A stretch of 64,000 nucleotides of DNA from Pseudoalteromonas piscicida (lineage in GTDB: Bacteria > Pseudomonadota > Gammaproteobacteria > Enterobacterales > Alteromonadaceae): the NCBI RefSeq assembly GCF_002208135.1, contig NZ_CP021646.1:1347501-1411500 (forward strand), read 5' to 3'. The position numbers and the translations under genes are program-made. The notes beneath the pieces are model-generated. The model was given only the letters and a program-made list of their open reading frames with translations, ran no database searches and had not been told where the DNA came from. Shown here in pieces: positions 35,415 to 44,948 of this stretch (its first letter is position 1; the number at the start of each line of letters is the position of its first letter).

Positions 35415-36236
35415 ATGCAAGCTAAACTGATTAAACTCATTGTTGCCCTAGTGACCATTTGGGCGTTAATTTATCCTTTTATCCAAGATAAAAGTCCTCA
35501 AGATTCTACCTTAGATCAAGAGGATACGGGCGCAGAGGTTGTACCTAAAGTGCCTGAAAAGCCACTCCATAGCGTAAAGTTACCAAATTTTTCAGCCATT
35601 CGTGACATTAAGGAAAAGAAAACGGCGTTTTTCGACTTTATTAAACCGCACGTAGAAGCCGAAAATAAACAGATCTTAGAGCAACGGGCAACGCTTGAAA
35701 TCGCCCTGATGATGCTGCAATCCGGCGCGCCGTTAACACGCAAACAAATAGAAAAGGTCGCGACAATTTTCACAAAGTATGATTTAAAAGGCGAAGCCAT
35801 TAATGAATCTTCGCTCAAAAGAGCATTGCGCCGAGTAGATATTATCCCTAAAGAACTGGCACTGATGCAAGCAGCCAATGAGTCAGCTTGGGGCACGTCA
35901 CGATTTGCACGGATTGGGTTAAACTTTTTTGGTCAATGGTGTTACACCAAAGGCTGCGGTATGGTGCCGAAGCGGCGAGAAGATGCGGCCGATCATGAAG
36001 TGAGAGCATTTCAGTCGGTAAGAGCTGCGGTCAAGTCTTACTTTAGAAATATCAACACCAATAATGCTTACAGAGATTTGCGTTCGGTACGAGCAGAGCT
36101 GCGAGCTAAAAAAGCACCGATTGACGCAACAGTATTAACGAGCGGTCTGTTAAGTTACTCAGAGAGAGGGGAAGACTACGTGAATGAACTTAACGACATG
36201 ATAAGACATAACCGAGCGTATTTTGATGAAGAATAA
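35415..36236 (+). CDS. Bax-type glucosaminidase domain protein
   Basis: 273 residues. An N-terminal hydrophobic segment (LIKLIVALVTIWALIYPFI) acts as signal anchor or signal peptide. The C-terminal half is a glucosaminidase domain with LALMQAANESAWGTSRFARIGLN (catalytic Glu), FFGQWCYTKGCGMVPKRR and FQSVRAAVKSYFRNINTNNAYRDLR, the hallmarks of Bax. It probably cleaves the glycan strands of peptidoglycan in the periplasm. GAGGAG upstream supports the ATG. It overlaps the DUF2987 gene by 11 bases, so the two are one operon. Confidence 0.87.
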   Translation: MQAKLIKLIVALVTIWALIYPFIQDKSPQDSTLDQEDTGAEVVPKVPEKPLHSVKLPNFSAIRDIKEKKTAFFDFIKPHVEAENKQILEQRATLEIALMMLQSGAPLTRKQIEKVATIFTKYDLKGEAINESSLKRALRRVDIIPKELALMQAANESAWGTSRFARIGLNFFGQWCYTKGCGMVPKRREDAADHEVRAFQSVRAAVKSYFRNINTNNAYRDLRSVRAELRAKKAPIDATVLTSGLLSYSERGEDYVNELNDMIRHNRAYFDEE

Positions 36237-36876
36237 GATTGTGCTAGTCCTGACGATGGTACTTTGGAGCGCGATAGCCTCTGCTAAAACGGTCACCTTT
36301 GCATACGATAGCTTTTACGACAGATTAAAAGTGGTCAATAAAGGCGAGTTTGAGTTTGCACGTGTGGGTTTTTACCTTGTCGATACAGTGAGTATGCAAG
36401 CGTGTAAAATCACGACGGGTAATATTGTGACCGAGGAAGCGAGCTTTCCCTTGTCGTACACTGATGAAGCGCAACTCCTGCTACCATTTGACAAAGAATT
36501 GGACAAAGACAAAGCAAAAGTAGTGATTGAAACGAAGGGCGCAAACTCGGACTGCCAGCTAAAAATGCAGATTGAAGCTGAGTTATTTAATACAACATCG
36601 TTGAGTAAATCTGATCTTTATAAAATGCAAATGGAGTTTGAAGAACTACTGGCTGATCTATCGGGCTTCTTTATTAAAAACTTGCTGTCATTTTTGCTGC
36701 CTGAGCAACAGGGAGTCATTGTGACCTTTGGCAGAAGTCAAAACGTCATCGACGCTACAATGCAGTGTGAATCGCAAGTCTGTCAAATCACCGTTCCAAA
36801 AGCGTGGTCAAATGACAATACGCATTTTGCAGATTCTGCGGATGTAAAGTCAGTGCAACCTTGGTTGGCGTTATAA
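36226..36876 (+). CDS. DUF2987 domain exported protein
   Basis: 216 residues from the ATG at 36226 (a TTG at 36223 is the only upstream option). Signal peptide MKNKIVLVLTMVLWSAIASA. The mature protein begins KTVTFAYDSFYDRLKVVNKGEFEFARVGFYL, typical of DUF2987, and has paired cysteines (QACKITTG with SDCQLKM; TMQCESQVCQI) suggesting periplasmic disulphides. Function unknown. It is coupled to bax by overlap, so a role in the cell envelope is plausible but not shown. Confidence 0.82.
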   Translation: MKNKIVLVLTMVLWSAIASAKTVTFAYDSFYDRLKVVNKGEFEFARVGFYLVDTVSMQACKITTGNIVTEEASFPLSYTDEAQLLLPFDKELDKDKAKVVIETKGANSDCQLKMQIEAELFNTTSLSKSDLYKMQMEFEELLADLSGFFIKNLLSFLLPEQQGVIVTFGRSQNVIDATMQCESQVCQITVPKAWSNDNTHFADSADVKSVQPWLAL

Positions 36877-37194
36877 GTTAATTAGTTATAACACAAGGAT
36901 TGACGTCTTTAAACTTTAGTCTAAGTTAATCAATCAGGCTTGGTACAGTTTTTAGGCGTCTTATCAATTTTTTGAAGCTATTCGTAAAACGCTTCTCCTG
37001 CCTGTAATCCCACTTTACACAATAATTGATACTGACAAACAACAATATCCATTCGTCGTGAATTTCTGCCATTAGACCCCCAAAATGGAAACTTAATGTT
37101 AAATAAATGCATTGTTAAAGTTTCTATGGTGTGCTAATAATGGCTGGATTATTAAAAAAACTACAGTGTAATTATCAACTTAAGGGGAAACAGG
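36877..37194. other. Long leader region of the TonB-dependent receptor
   Basis: This 318-base gap holds no gene. At its start is the palindrome TTATAAGTTAATTAGTTATAA (36874-36894, perfect apart from its centre). AAGGGG precedes the receptor ATG at 37195. No Fur-box-like site is seen. The AT-rich stretch from about 37085 probably contains the promoter. Confidence 0.3.
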
Positions 37195-39861
37195 ATGACC
37201 TATAAATTACCACTCAGTGCGCTCTCTATCGCCGTTTTAATCGGCATGAATCAACAAGTTAAGGCTGAAGAAACGAAGCAAGTTGAACGTATTGAAGTAA
37301 CAGGATCTCACATTAAAAGAACAGACCTAGAAGGTCCGTCACCAATCCAAAGTTTATCAGCTGCTGATCTAGCCTCAACGGGATCAACTGACCTTATTGG
37401 TGCGTTGCAAAAGTTACCTGTATCGGGTACTGGTACTTTTAGCACACAAGGTAACTCCAGCGATGACACAGCAAATGGTGGCTCTAGTGTCGCTCTAAGA
37501 GGATTAGGGGCATCATCGACGCTTGTACTAATCAATGGCCGTCGCGTTGCGGTGAGCCCGTTTGCAAAAGATATCGAAACATCATTTGTTGACTTAAATA
37601 CCATTCCTGTTTCATCGGTTAAGCGTATCGATATTCTAAAAGATGGCGCCTCCGCAACTTATGGTTCTGACGCGGTAGCTGGTGTTATTAACATCATTCT
37701 TCGTGATGATATCGACGGTTTTGAAGTTGCAGGTAAAATCTCTGACACCGCAGATGGTGGTGCCGAAGAGCAAAACTTTACCCTTCTTTGGGGTTCGTCA
37801 ACACAAAATGGCCACCATAATTTCTCACTCGATTATTTCAAACGTGGTCACTTAACGTATGCAGATCGTGACTATACGGCATCTGCTGATCAGCGTTTTC
37901 GTGGTGGTAATAACTCATTAAGTTCTGCTGGTGTTCCTGGTAGTGTTGAAGTAATGAGAAGCATGTTAACAGACGAGCAGTGGGCGAGATTACCTGTTGT
38001 TCGTGTTGAAGACGATGGCACTCAGGTAAGACAGACTATCTTTACGGACGTATGGGGTAATGATAAATGCGATCCTGCTTTAGATATTGGTGATATTTGT
38101 CGCTACGACTACGCGCCACACATGACCGCAATTCCATCGACAGAGCGTATTAGCTTTAACTATAACGGTGTACAAGAAATCACCGACGGTATTGAAGGTT
38201 TTGCAGAAATTTCGGCACAGCACTCTACAACTTTCATTCAAGGTGCAGGTAGTCCAAGCTTTACAGAACTATTTATGGATGGTGATAACCCAAACCATCC
38301 ACTATTTAACGATCCAGACCATTTCTTGCATGGTGTAGATATTTCAATGCGTCGTCGTACGGTTGATATCGGTAACCGTAAAAAAGATGTCGATTCTGAA
38401 TACTACCGCGCAGTCCTTGGTGCTCGTGGTGAGTGGAATGCGTGGTCTTGGGAAGTCGCCTACTCAGCCATTCGTTCAAGTGCGGTCGAAAAAGGCTTTG
38501 ATGGTTTCCCTAACAAGCTAAGAGCGCAGCAAGCGATTGACGAGGGTCTTTGGAACCCATTTGAACCAAGTACCAATACAGAAGCAGGCCTGGCGTTTTT
38601 TGAGACCACGACTACACGTTATGGTGCATCAACCATGCAATCATTAGATGGTACCATTTCAGGTGAACTGTTTGAATTAGGTGCAGGATACGTTGCTGCA
38701 GCGTTTGGTTTTGAACATCGCTACGAGAAAATCGAAGATAATCCAGATAGCCAATATATCAGAGGTGAAATCTTTGGTACAGAAGCAACGCAAGCAAATG
38801 GTGACCGCGATAATACCGCGATATTCGCAGAATTTAGCGTGCCAGTGCTAGATACGCTAGAGCTGCAATTAGCATTGCGTTATGAAGATTATAGCGACTT
38901 TGGGACAACAACCGATCCAAAAGTAGCATTCCGTTGGTCACCGCTTGATAGCCTTGTGGTTCGTGGTTCTTGGGGTACCGCATTTAGAGCGCCGTCTCTT
39001 GTGCAGCTACATCTAGGTAGAACAGACGAATCACCAAGTGTGATAGACCGCGAGCGTTGTCGCCAAACTGGCGCTGATGATGATTGCAGCCCGTATGAAT
39101 ACACTGCGATTGTGTCCGGTAACAAAAATCTACAACCAGAAGAGTCAGAAAACTACAACTTAGGTGTTGTGTGGCAAGCGACCGATGACTTTAGTATCGG
39201 TGTGGATTACTGGAACTATGATCAGGAAGATCTCATTAAGAAAATTGGTGCACAAAAGTTAGTTGATTGTTGTGGTACCGATCCTAATTTGGTGGTGCGT
39301 GCGCCTAATCAAGGTAGCACACTTGGTCGTATTCTGACTATTAACGACACCTTTGTTAACATTGGTGGTCGCGAAACAGACGGTTTCGATGTCAACTTAG
39401 CCTACGCGTTAACTACTCGTGAATTGGGTGAATTTAAGTTCAATTACAATCTAACTTACGCACTTAACTTTGAAGAGCAATCGTTTGAAAGTGACGATCA
39501 AGGTAACACATTCAATGTTGCAGAAGATCTCAATGGAGAATACCAGCATCCACAGTTCCGCTGGACGGCGGGTATGGACTGGGCTAAAAACGATTGGCTT
39601 GCAAATATCAGCGTAAACTATGTCGATTCTTACAAAGATCTTGCTGACAGTGACGGTAACAAGTATGAAATCGATTCTTGGACTACGGTTGATACAAGCG
39701 TCAGTTATATTGGAGTAGAGAAGCTGACAGTAACACTGGGGGCGTCTAACTTGTTTAATGAGGAAGCGCCGCTTGCCCCTTCAGAATCTATGGGTATTGA
39801 TAACAAAACACACAGTATCCTTGGTCGCCAAGCATACGTGAAGTTTGCATACCAATTCTAA
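37195..39861 (+). CDS. TonB-dependent receptor
   Basis: 888 residues. Signal peptide (MTYKLPLSALSIAVLIGMNQQVKA), then the TonB-box region KQVERIEVTGSHIKRTDLEGPSPIQ, a plug domain (VALRGLGASSTLVLINGRRVA, RIDILKDGASATYGSDAVAGVINIIL) and a large beta-barrel ending YVKFAYQF with the terminal aromatic expected for outer-membrane insertion. The EVTGSHIKR start is typical of the Alteromonadales receptors often connected with peptide or carbohydrate uptake rather than siderophores. The ligand is unknown, and there is no Fur-like box upstream. Transcribed alone and closed by a terminator. Confidence 0.92.
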   Translation: MTYKLPLSALSIAVLIGMNQQVKAEETKQVERIEVTGSHIKRTDLEGPSPIQSLSAADLASTGSTDLIGALQKLPVSGTGTFSTQGNSSDDTANGGSSVALRGLGASSTLVLINGRRVAVSPFAKDIETSFVDLNTIPVSSVKRIDILKDGASATYGSDAVAGVINIILRDDIDGFEVAGKISDTADGGAEEQNFTLLWGSSTQNGHHNFSLDYFKRGHLTYADRDYTASADQRFRGGNNSLSSAGVPGSVEVMRSMLTDEQWARLPVVRVEDDGTQVRQTIFTDVWGNDKCDPALDIGDICRYDYAPHMTAIPSTERISFNYNGVQEITDGIEGFAEISAQHSTTFIQGAGSPSFTELFMDGDNPNHPLFNDPDHFLHGVDISMRRRTVDIGNRKKDVDSEYYRAVLGARGEWNAWSWEVAYSAIRSSAVEKGFDGFPNKLRAQQAIDEGLWNPFEPSTNTEAGLAFFETTTTRYGASTMQSLDGTISGELFELGAGYVAAAFGFEHRYEKIEDNPDSQYIRGEIFGTEATQANGDRDNTAIFAEFSVPVLDTLELQLALRYEDYSDFGTTTDPKVAFRWSPLDSLVVRGSWGTAFRAPSLVQLHLGRTDESPSVIDRERCRQTGADDDCSPYEYTAIVSGNKNLQPEESENYNLGVVWQATDDFSIGVDYWNYDQEDLIKKIGAQKLVDCCGTDPNLVVRAPNQGSTLGRILTINDTFVNIGGRETDGFDVNLAYALTTRELGEFKFNYNLTYALNFEEQSFESDDQGNTFNVAEDLNGEYQHPQFRWTAGMDWAKNDWLANISVNYVDSYKDLADSDGNKYEIDSWTTVDTSVSYIGVEKLTVTLGASNLFNEEAPLAPSESMGIDNKTHSILGRQAYVKFAYQF

Positions 39862-39881
39862 TACGTTAACTAAGATAAAAG

Positions 39882-39907
39882 CCGCGCTTGATAGCGCGGT
39901 TTTTTTA
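39882..39907 (+). terminator. Terminator of the TonB-dependent receptor
   Basis: CCGCGC-TTGATA-GCGCGG followed by seven T or more. Confidence 0.9.
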
Positions 39908-40159
39908 TCCACAACAATGTACTTGTTGAACTGGATTCAGCTTGAGCAAATGTCTAGATAAGTTGCTTAGCTTTGAGATGAGAAAGACTTACCGATAACT
40001 ACACGTCCAAATCCTGCTATTGTTAACGTACTCATATGCATAGGCACGGAGAATCTTCTGTTTAATCTTACTCTATACTCAGGAAAAAGTGCCAATGAAG
40101 AAAAGGGTATGGATAACAGATATGTCGCTAGGAGAGTATTGAGTTGGTTTATTAAGGAG

Positions 40160-40192
40160 AATAACGCAGCTATCATAACTAGCTGCGTTATT
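40160..40192 (-). terminator. Hairpin terminating the symporter gene
   Basis: Perfect 13-base inverted repeat (AATAACGCAGCTA at 40160-40172 and its complement at 40180-40192, 7-base loop), 5 bases after the symporter stop. The T run on the minus strand is weak. Confidence 0.7.
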
Positions 40193-40197
40193 GATAA

Positions 40198-41532
40198 TTA
40201 CGCTTTTGCTTTAGATGTGGTTTCTTCTAGTTCTTTTGCAGCATCAGGGTCGTTGAAAACATCAATATCAAATTCGTTTTCAGACTTAGCGACAGCACAA
40301 GTCACCATACAGTCACCAGTGACGTTAACGGCTGTTCTTGTCATATCGAGCAGTCTGTCCACCCCGATGATAAGCGCGATACCTTCAACAGGCAATCCAA
40401 CTTGGTTAAGTACCATTGCAAGCATGATCAAACCAACACCAGGTACGCCTGCTGTACCAACTGAGGCAAGAGTAGCAGTCAAGATAACCATGAGATAGTC
40501 ATTGATGGTGAGGTCTACACCAAATACCTGAGCGATGAAGACCGTTGCAACACCTTGCATGATAGCTGTGCCATCCATATTTATGGTTGCACCCAGAGGG
40601 ATCGTGAAAGAAGCAACTGAGTTATGTGCACCTAGCTTCTTAGTCGCAGTCTCTAGTGTGACAGGCATCGTCGCACTTGAGCTTGAGGTACTAAAAGCAA
40701 ACATACACGCGTCCTTCATCTTCTTCAGGAAGATGATTGGGCTCAAACCCGTTAACAGCTTAAATAAGATTGAATAGTTAATGAATGCATGAATTAGCAG
40801 CGCTGCTAGTACTACCATAAAATATTTGCCGAGCTCGGCAATCAACCCCATGTCGATGGTTGTAAACAACTTAGCCATCAAACAAAATACGCCATATGGG
40901 GCAACATTCATCAATAATGTCACTAGCTTAAGCACCACTGTATTTAAATCTTCAAATACGGCTGCTAGGCGAGCACCGGCATCTCCGCTTAGTGCCATAG
41001 CAATACCAAATAGCAGCGCAAAGACGATGATTTGAAGCATGTTACCGTTGGCCATGGCGTCAATTGGGTTGGTCGGGAACATGTTGATGATGACTTGCAC
41101 AAGTGTTGGCGCTTGCTTTGCGTCAAATGACGCGCTGCTTGGAATTTCAACGCCACCGCCCGGTGCAATGAGTAGTGCGAGCGTGATTGCTACCGTGATT
41201 GCGATTGCTGTTGTAATGAGATACAAGCCGATAGATTTTCCACCCAAGCGGCCCAATTTTTTCGGATCACTGAGGCTACATGTGCCACATACAAGGGAAA
41301 TAAACACCAAAGGGACAACAAGCATTTTTAAGCTTGCAATGAAGATTTGCCCACCTATGTGGAATAAACCGTCAACGAAAAAACCTTTAATAGGAAGGTC
41401 AAAGAGACCTAAAGGAATCAGTATTTCTTTGTTTTTACCTAGGATGGCTTGAAGAGTGAGACCTAATGTAACACCCAACACCATGCCTATCATAATGCGC
41501 GCCGTTAGGCCCATTTTTTGATTTTCTGACAT
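40198..41532 (-). CDS. Dicarboxylate/amino acid:cation symporter (DAACS family)
   Basis: 444 residues from the ATG at 41532 (MSENQKMGLTARIMIGM); codons upstream to 41670 encode an unlikely leader. Multi-spanning inner-membrane protein of the glutamate transporter (GltP/DctA) family. Visible are the first helix GMVLGVTLGLTLQAILG, the HP1 serine-rich loop FSTSSSSATMPVTLE, the helix-7 motif NMDGTAIMQG, and VGTAGVPGVGLIML of HP2 with the later DRLLDMTRTAVNVTGD that binds the substrate amino group. It takes up glutamate, aspartate or C4-dicarboxylates with Na+ or H+; which one is uncertain. Confidence 0.91.
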   Translation of the reverse strand: MSENQKMGLTARIMIGMVLGVTLGLTLQAILGKNKEILIPLGLFDLPIKGFFVDGLFHIGGQIFIASLKMLVVPLVFISLVCGTCSLSDPKKLGRLGGKSIGLYLITTAIAITVAITLALLIAPGGGVEIPSSASFDAKQAPTLVQVIINMFPTNPIDAMANGNMLQIIVFALLFGIAMALSGDAGARLAAVFEDLNTVVLKLVTLLMNVAPYGVFCLMAKLFTTIDMGLIAELGKYFMVVLAALLIHAFINYSILFKLLTGLSPIIFLKKMKDACMFAFSTSSSSATMPVTLETATKKLGAHNSVASFTIPLGATINMDGTAIMQGVATVFIAQVFGVDLTINDYLMVILTATLASVGTAGVPGVGLIMLAMVLNQVGLPVEGIALIIGVDRLLDMTRTAVNVTGDCMVTCAVAKSENEFDIDVFNDPDAAKELEETTSKAKA

Positions 41533-41703
41533 TGTCCTAACACTATGTATCTTAAAATCCGTAAAGCTTAACAGGCTTAGCGCAGATGAACAGCATTTCA
41601 CGACAGAAAATCTACCTAATCTAATAAAAAATTGTGATTTTATCGCTAAAATTGAGTTACTATTGAGCAATAATAAAATTAACTTAGCTAGGGAGAAAGG
41701 TGA

Positions 41704-44697
41704 ATGCCCTTGATGCGCTACTTTAGCATGCTGATGCTAGCATTCTTACTGACCGCCTGCGGTGGCGGCGGCAGTATCCAAAAAGACACAGATAATGGTA
41801 ATGGTGATGATGGTAGCGATGGCACTTATGCCATTACGCTTTCTGGAGCGGATACTAGTGGTAATTTGACGAATACACTTTCATCTTCATCTCCTCTAGT
41901 AATCACTGCCACGTTGACAAAAGATGGTAGCCCTTTGGCAAATAGTCGAGTCGTTTTTGAGAGCGATGAATTTGCAACGATGGAGCCCAGCTCGGGGTCT
42001 GTTCTCACAAATGCTGAGGGTAAAGCGTCAATTACCTTAAAAGTAACGGCTACTGTAGGCGCTGGACGTATTACAGCGTCTTACACTCAAGGTGGCAATA
42101 GTGCAACGAGATCTTTTGATTTTACCTCTCAAGGTGGTGGTGATGACGGTAATGTCACTGCGTCAGCAAAACTTGAGGTTATGCTGTTAAGTAAATGTCC
42201 TGTAGGCTGGGATGATAATCGAGATCAGGCAATGATAGACCCGATCGCTGCTGGTTGTACCCGCGTCAATCAAGTATCATCAAACGAGACGGCTGACATA
42301 TTCATCAAAATGACATCTAGCCAAACTGGTGATGCTATTGCCAACGCGTTAATTAGCGCTGAAACTACGTTAGGCACTATTTTACCATCGACAGGCACCG
42401 CGTTAACGGATTCTTTTGGTATTGCAATCCTAAAGTTTCAGCCTGGTAACCAAGGCGGCGCAGGTACTATTACCGTAAACTCTCCAGATTATGTTGACGT
42501 CACTCAGGCTATCAATTTTAATGTTGGTGTTGCTCAGTTGAATGTTACGATTGACAATGGTTTGGTTGATAGTAATGGCGTCCAACAAAAGCTTTCCGCA
42601 GGCGGAAGCACGGTTATTACCGTGACGTTAAAGGATCAGAATGGGGCATTAATCAATAGCGCTGTTGAAGTTGCATTTAGCTCTGCTTGTTCCGCAGCGA
42701 CCCCTGCGCTTGCAGAATTAGATGAAACGGTAAATACCTCAAATGGTATCGCCCGTTCTACATACCGTGCTAAAGGTTGCCAAGGCGAAGATAGAATTTC
42801 TGTTACTATCCAAAACGGCAGCTCTCCAATAAATCAAGAAACGATTATTGAAGTGGATAGCGCGCTTGCACAAGCGGTACAGTTTTTACCTGAAGAAGAT
42901 GGGTTTAATCAGTTTATTGCTTTACCTCCTGGTGAAGGCGGTTTACCAACCCAATCTGTTGTGAGCTTTAAACTGGTAGATGAAGATAACCTTGCAATTC
43001 CACGAGCGCGAGTCGACTTTAGATTGTCAGATGAGCAAGGCCTAGCCTCACTTACGCAAATTACCGGAAACACCAATGCAAATGGTATTATAAGAACAAC
43101 GGTTAAGTCTGGTATTGTGCCAGGACCGCTCGTTGTCAGTGCGTGTTATATCCCAGAAGAATCTTACGTGAATTTGCCTGAAGGTGATGCGATTACCTGT
43201 TGGACGGATATTGCAAAAGCGTGTAATGATGCAGATGCATCAAACGACGATGCCCGCTGCCCTACAGGCGTAATGCATACTATTCCGTTAAGTGAGCAGA
43301 TATTTGGTGTATCGTCAGGATTAATATTAAGCTCAGGTGTCACCGATCAGGATACCTTTGACGCTTCCCCCGTTACATTCAATACCAACTCGCTTAATTA
43401 TAATGGGGTCACAACAAATATTACCTTGTTCTTTGGTGATCAATTCAATCAGTTTAATGCTGATGGCGTTGCTGCAACTGTGATTGCTGAAGCCGGTGCT
43501 ATTGGTAGTACTGAGTCTGAGGACACTTACGATTGTAGAACGAATAATGCTGCTTGTACTGTGGTGTGGCGTAGCCAAGGAGATAGACCTTTCTATGAAT
43601 ATCGTTGGGGTAACCGCATTGGTGATATAGACGGTAATGTGAATACCTTTGAAGCGGTAGCACCTAGACTAGCAGCTACATTATCAAGTACTCAAAAGCA
43701 AAGCTCAGCTAATTGGAACTGTGACCCATATTTTGGTAATGCTGCACCATGTATTAATGGCATGCTAAGACAAAAAGACGCTTCGTCGAACGATGGCGCT
43801 ACAACTGCACTTAGACGAATTGTTATGGGTGGGCGTGTAAGTGTGTTGGCTTTTGTTAAAGGCCAAGAAAATTTCAGAGATGAGCAATCGAGCGGTGGAG
43901 TAGAGCGCCGTAATGGTCGGTTCGACATTGGCGAATATCGTCAAGAGTTTGACCTTACAGAAGCATTCCTAGATACCAATGAAAATGGTCGTTTTGATAA
44001 AGAGAATTGTGATTCTGCCGCAAACACAGGACCTTGTTCTCCAACGGGAACTGTAAATGGCGGTCATGACGACTGGTGGGTGGATAGCAATAATAATGGT
44101 CGCTTTGATTTTGATAACGATGGCAACAATATTTATGAAGGGGACGGCAAATATAATGGTTTGCTTTGTTCAGAAGCCGCCGAAGCCGCAGGAGAATGTA
44201 CTAAAGAGCTAGTTAATGTATACAGACAATTTGAATTGATAATGTCTGGCGATAATGCTTTTGTGCGGTTTACAGTGCCGGCATCGCTTGCTGGTTCTAA
44301 TGCGTGTCCAAGTGGAAATGGCTTAGTGCTTGAACCATCTGGAGTAGATGGTGTGTGCGACCTCGCCAGTGTAGATTTCACGGCGGCAGGCAGCCCGTCA
44401 GCTGTTCCTATTACAATTTATTTCACTGATGAGTTTGGTAATCCGCTTCCAGCAGGTACAGAAGTCGAGATTTCAACAAATAACGGTGAGCTAACCAGTG
44501 GAAGTGTGTCTGGCATCTTAGGGAACTATACAAGTGATAAGCCAAACTTCTTCAACGTTACTTTGGCGAGGGAAGCTGAGCCAAACAACAAACTTTCTGG
44601 CGTATTAGGGATCAAATTTACTTTCCCAGCTTTGGGAGATGATGACGACGAACGAAAGACACAATCAATCGGAATAAGCGTTACAGACGCTGGATAA
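41704..44697 (+). CDS. Large Ig-like (Big-1 type) surface lipoprotein
   Basis: 997 residues. Lipoprotein signal MPLMRYFSMLMLAFLLTAC with the lipidated Cys19, then a Gly/Asp linker. Several bacterial Ig-like repeats follow, each with the Big-1 pattern (LTKDGSPLANSRVVFES...GKASITLKVTA; ITVTLKDQNGALINSAVEVAFSS; FKLVDEDNLAIPRARVDFRLSD; IYFTDEFGNPLPAGTEVEIST). Around residues 750-820, acidic motifs DTNENGRFDKEN and DSNNNGRFDFDND look like calcium-binding loops. It is probably anchored in the outer membrane, and adhesion or surface structure is a guess. It stands alone between a symporter and topA, with its own terminator. Confidence 0.82.
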   Translation: MPLMRYFSMLMLAFLLTACGGGGSIQKDTDNGNGDDGSDGTYAITLSGADTSGNLTNTLSSSSPLVITATLTKDGSPLANSRVVFESDEFATMEPSSGSVLTNAEGKASITLKVTATVGAGRITASYTQGGNSATRSFDFTSQGGGDDGNVTASAKLEVMLLSKCPVGWDDNRDQAMIDPIAAGCTRVNQVSSNETADIFIKMTSSQTGDAIANALISAETTLGTILPSTGTALTDSFGIAILKFQPGNQGGAGTITVNSPDYVDVTQAINFNVGVAQLNVTIDNGLVDSNGVQQKLSAGGSTVITVTLKDQNGALINSAVEVAFSSACSAATPALAELDETVNTSNGIARSTYRAKGCQGEDRISVTIQNGSSPINQETIIEVDSALAQAVQFLPEEDGFNQFIALPPGEGGLPTQSVVSFKLVDEDNLAIPRARVDFRLSDEQGLASLTQITGNTNANGIIRTTVKSGIVPGPLVVSACYIPEESYVNLPEGDAITCWTDIAKACNDADASNDDARCPTGVMHTIPLSEQIFGVSSGLILSSGVTDQDTFDASPVTFNTNSLNYNGVTTNITLFFGDQFNQFNADGVAATVIAEAGAIGSTESEDTYDCRTNNAACTVVWRSQGDRPFYEYRWGNRIGDIDGNVNTFEAVAPRLAATLSSTQKQSSANWNCDPYFGNAAPCINGMLRQKDASSNDGATTALRRIVMGGRVSVLAFVKGQENFRDEQSSGGVERRNGRFDIGEYRQEFDLTEAFLDTNENGRFDKENCDSAANTGPCSPTGTVNGGHDDWWVDSNNNGRFDFDNDGNNIYEGDGKYNGLLCSEAAEAAGECTKELVNVYRQFELIMSGDNAFVRFTVPASLAGSNACPSGNGLVLEPSGVDGVCDLASVDFTAAGSPSAVPITIYFTDEFGNPLPAGTEVEISTNNGELTSGSVSGILGNYTSDKPNFFNVTLAREAEPNNKLSGVLGIKFTFPALGDDDDERKTQSIGISVTDAG

Positions 44698-44704
44698 TTC
44701 AACA

Positions 44705-44733
44705 AATGCCAACTTTCGGGTTGGCATTTTTGT
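44705..44733 (+). terminator. Terminator of the Ig-like lipoprotein gene
   Basis: AAATGCCAAC / GTTGGCATTT stem followed by a T-rich tail (TTGTTT), 8 bases after the stop. Confidence 0.85.
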
Positions 44734-44948
44734 TTCTATTCCTTTATATTCCCGTGCCTTAACCTTATATATATGAATGCGTCCCTAAATTGGCTGAATA
44801 TTGTACATAAATTGGATAATAATTCGGTGATCAGGGAAAAGTTAGTATTTTTAGCTTGTAACAATAGGTGTTTGTAGATATACCTATAAGTAATTTAACG
44901 CCCAAGTAAGGGCAAACATCAGACAGAATCGGTCAAAAATAGGCAGCT

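Noticed and set aside
39967..40176. 69-residue minus-strand reading frame before the symporter terminator
   Set aside because: It overlaps the symporter terminator hairpin and has no family resemblance.
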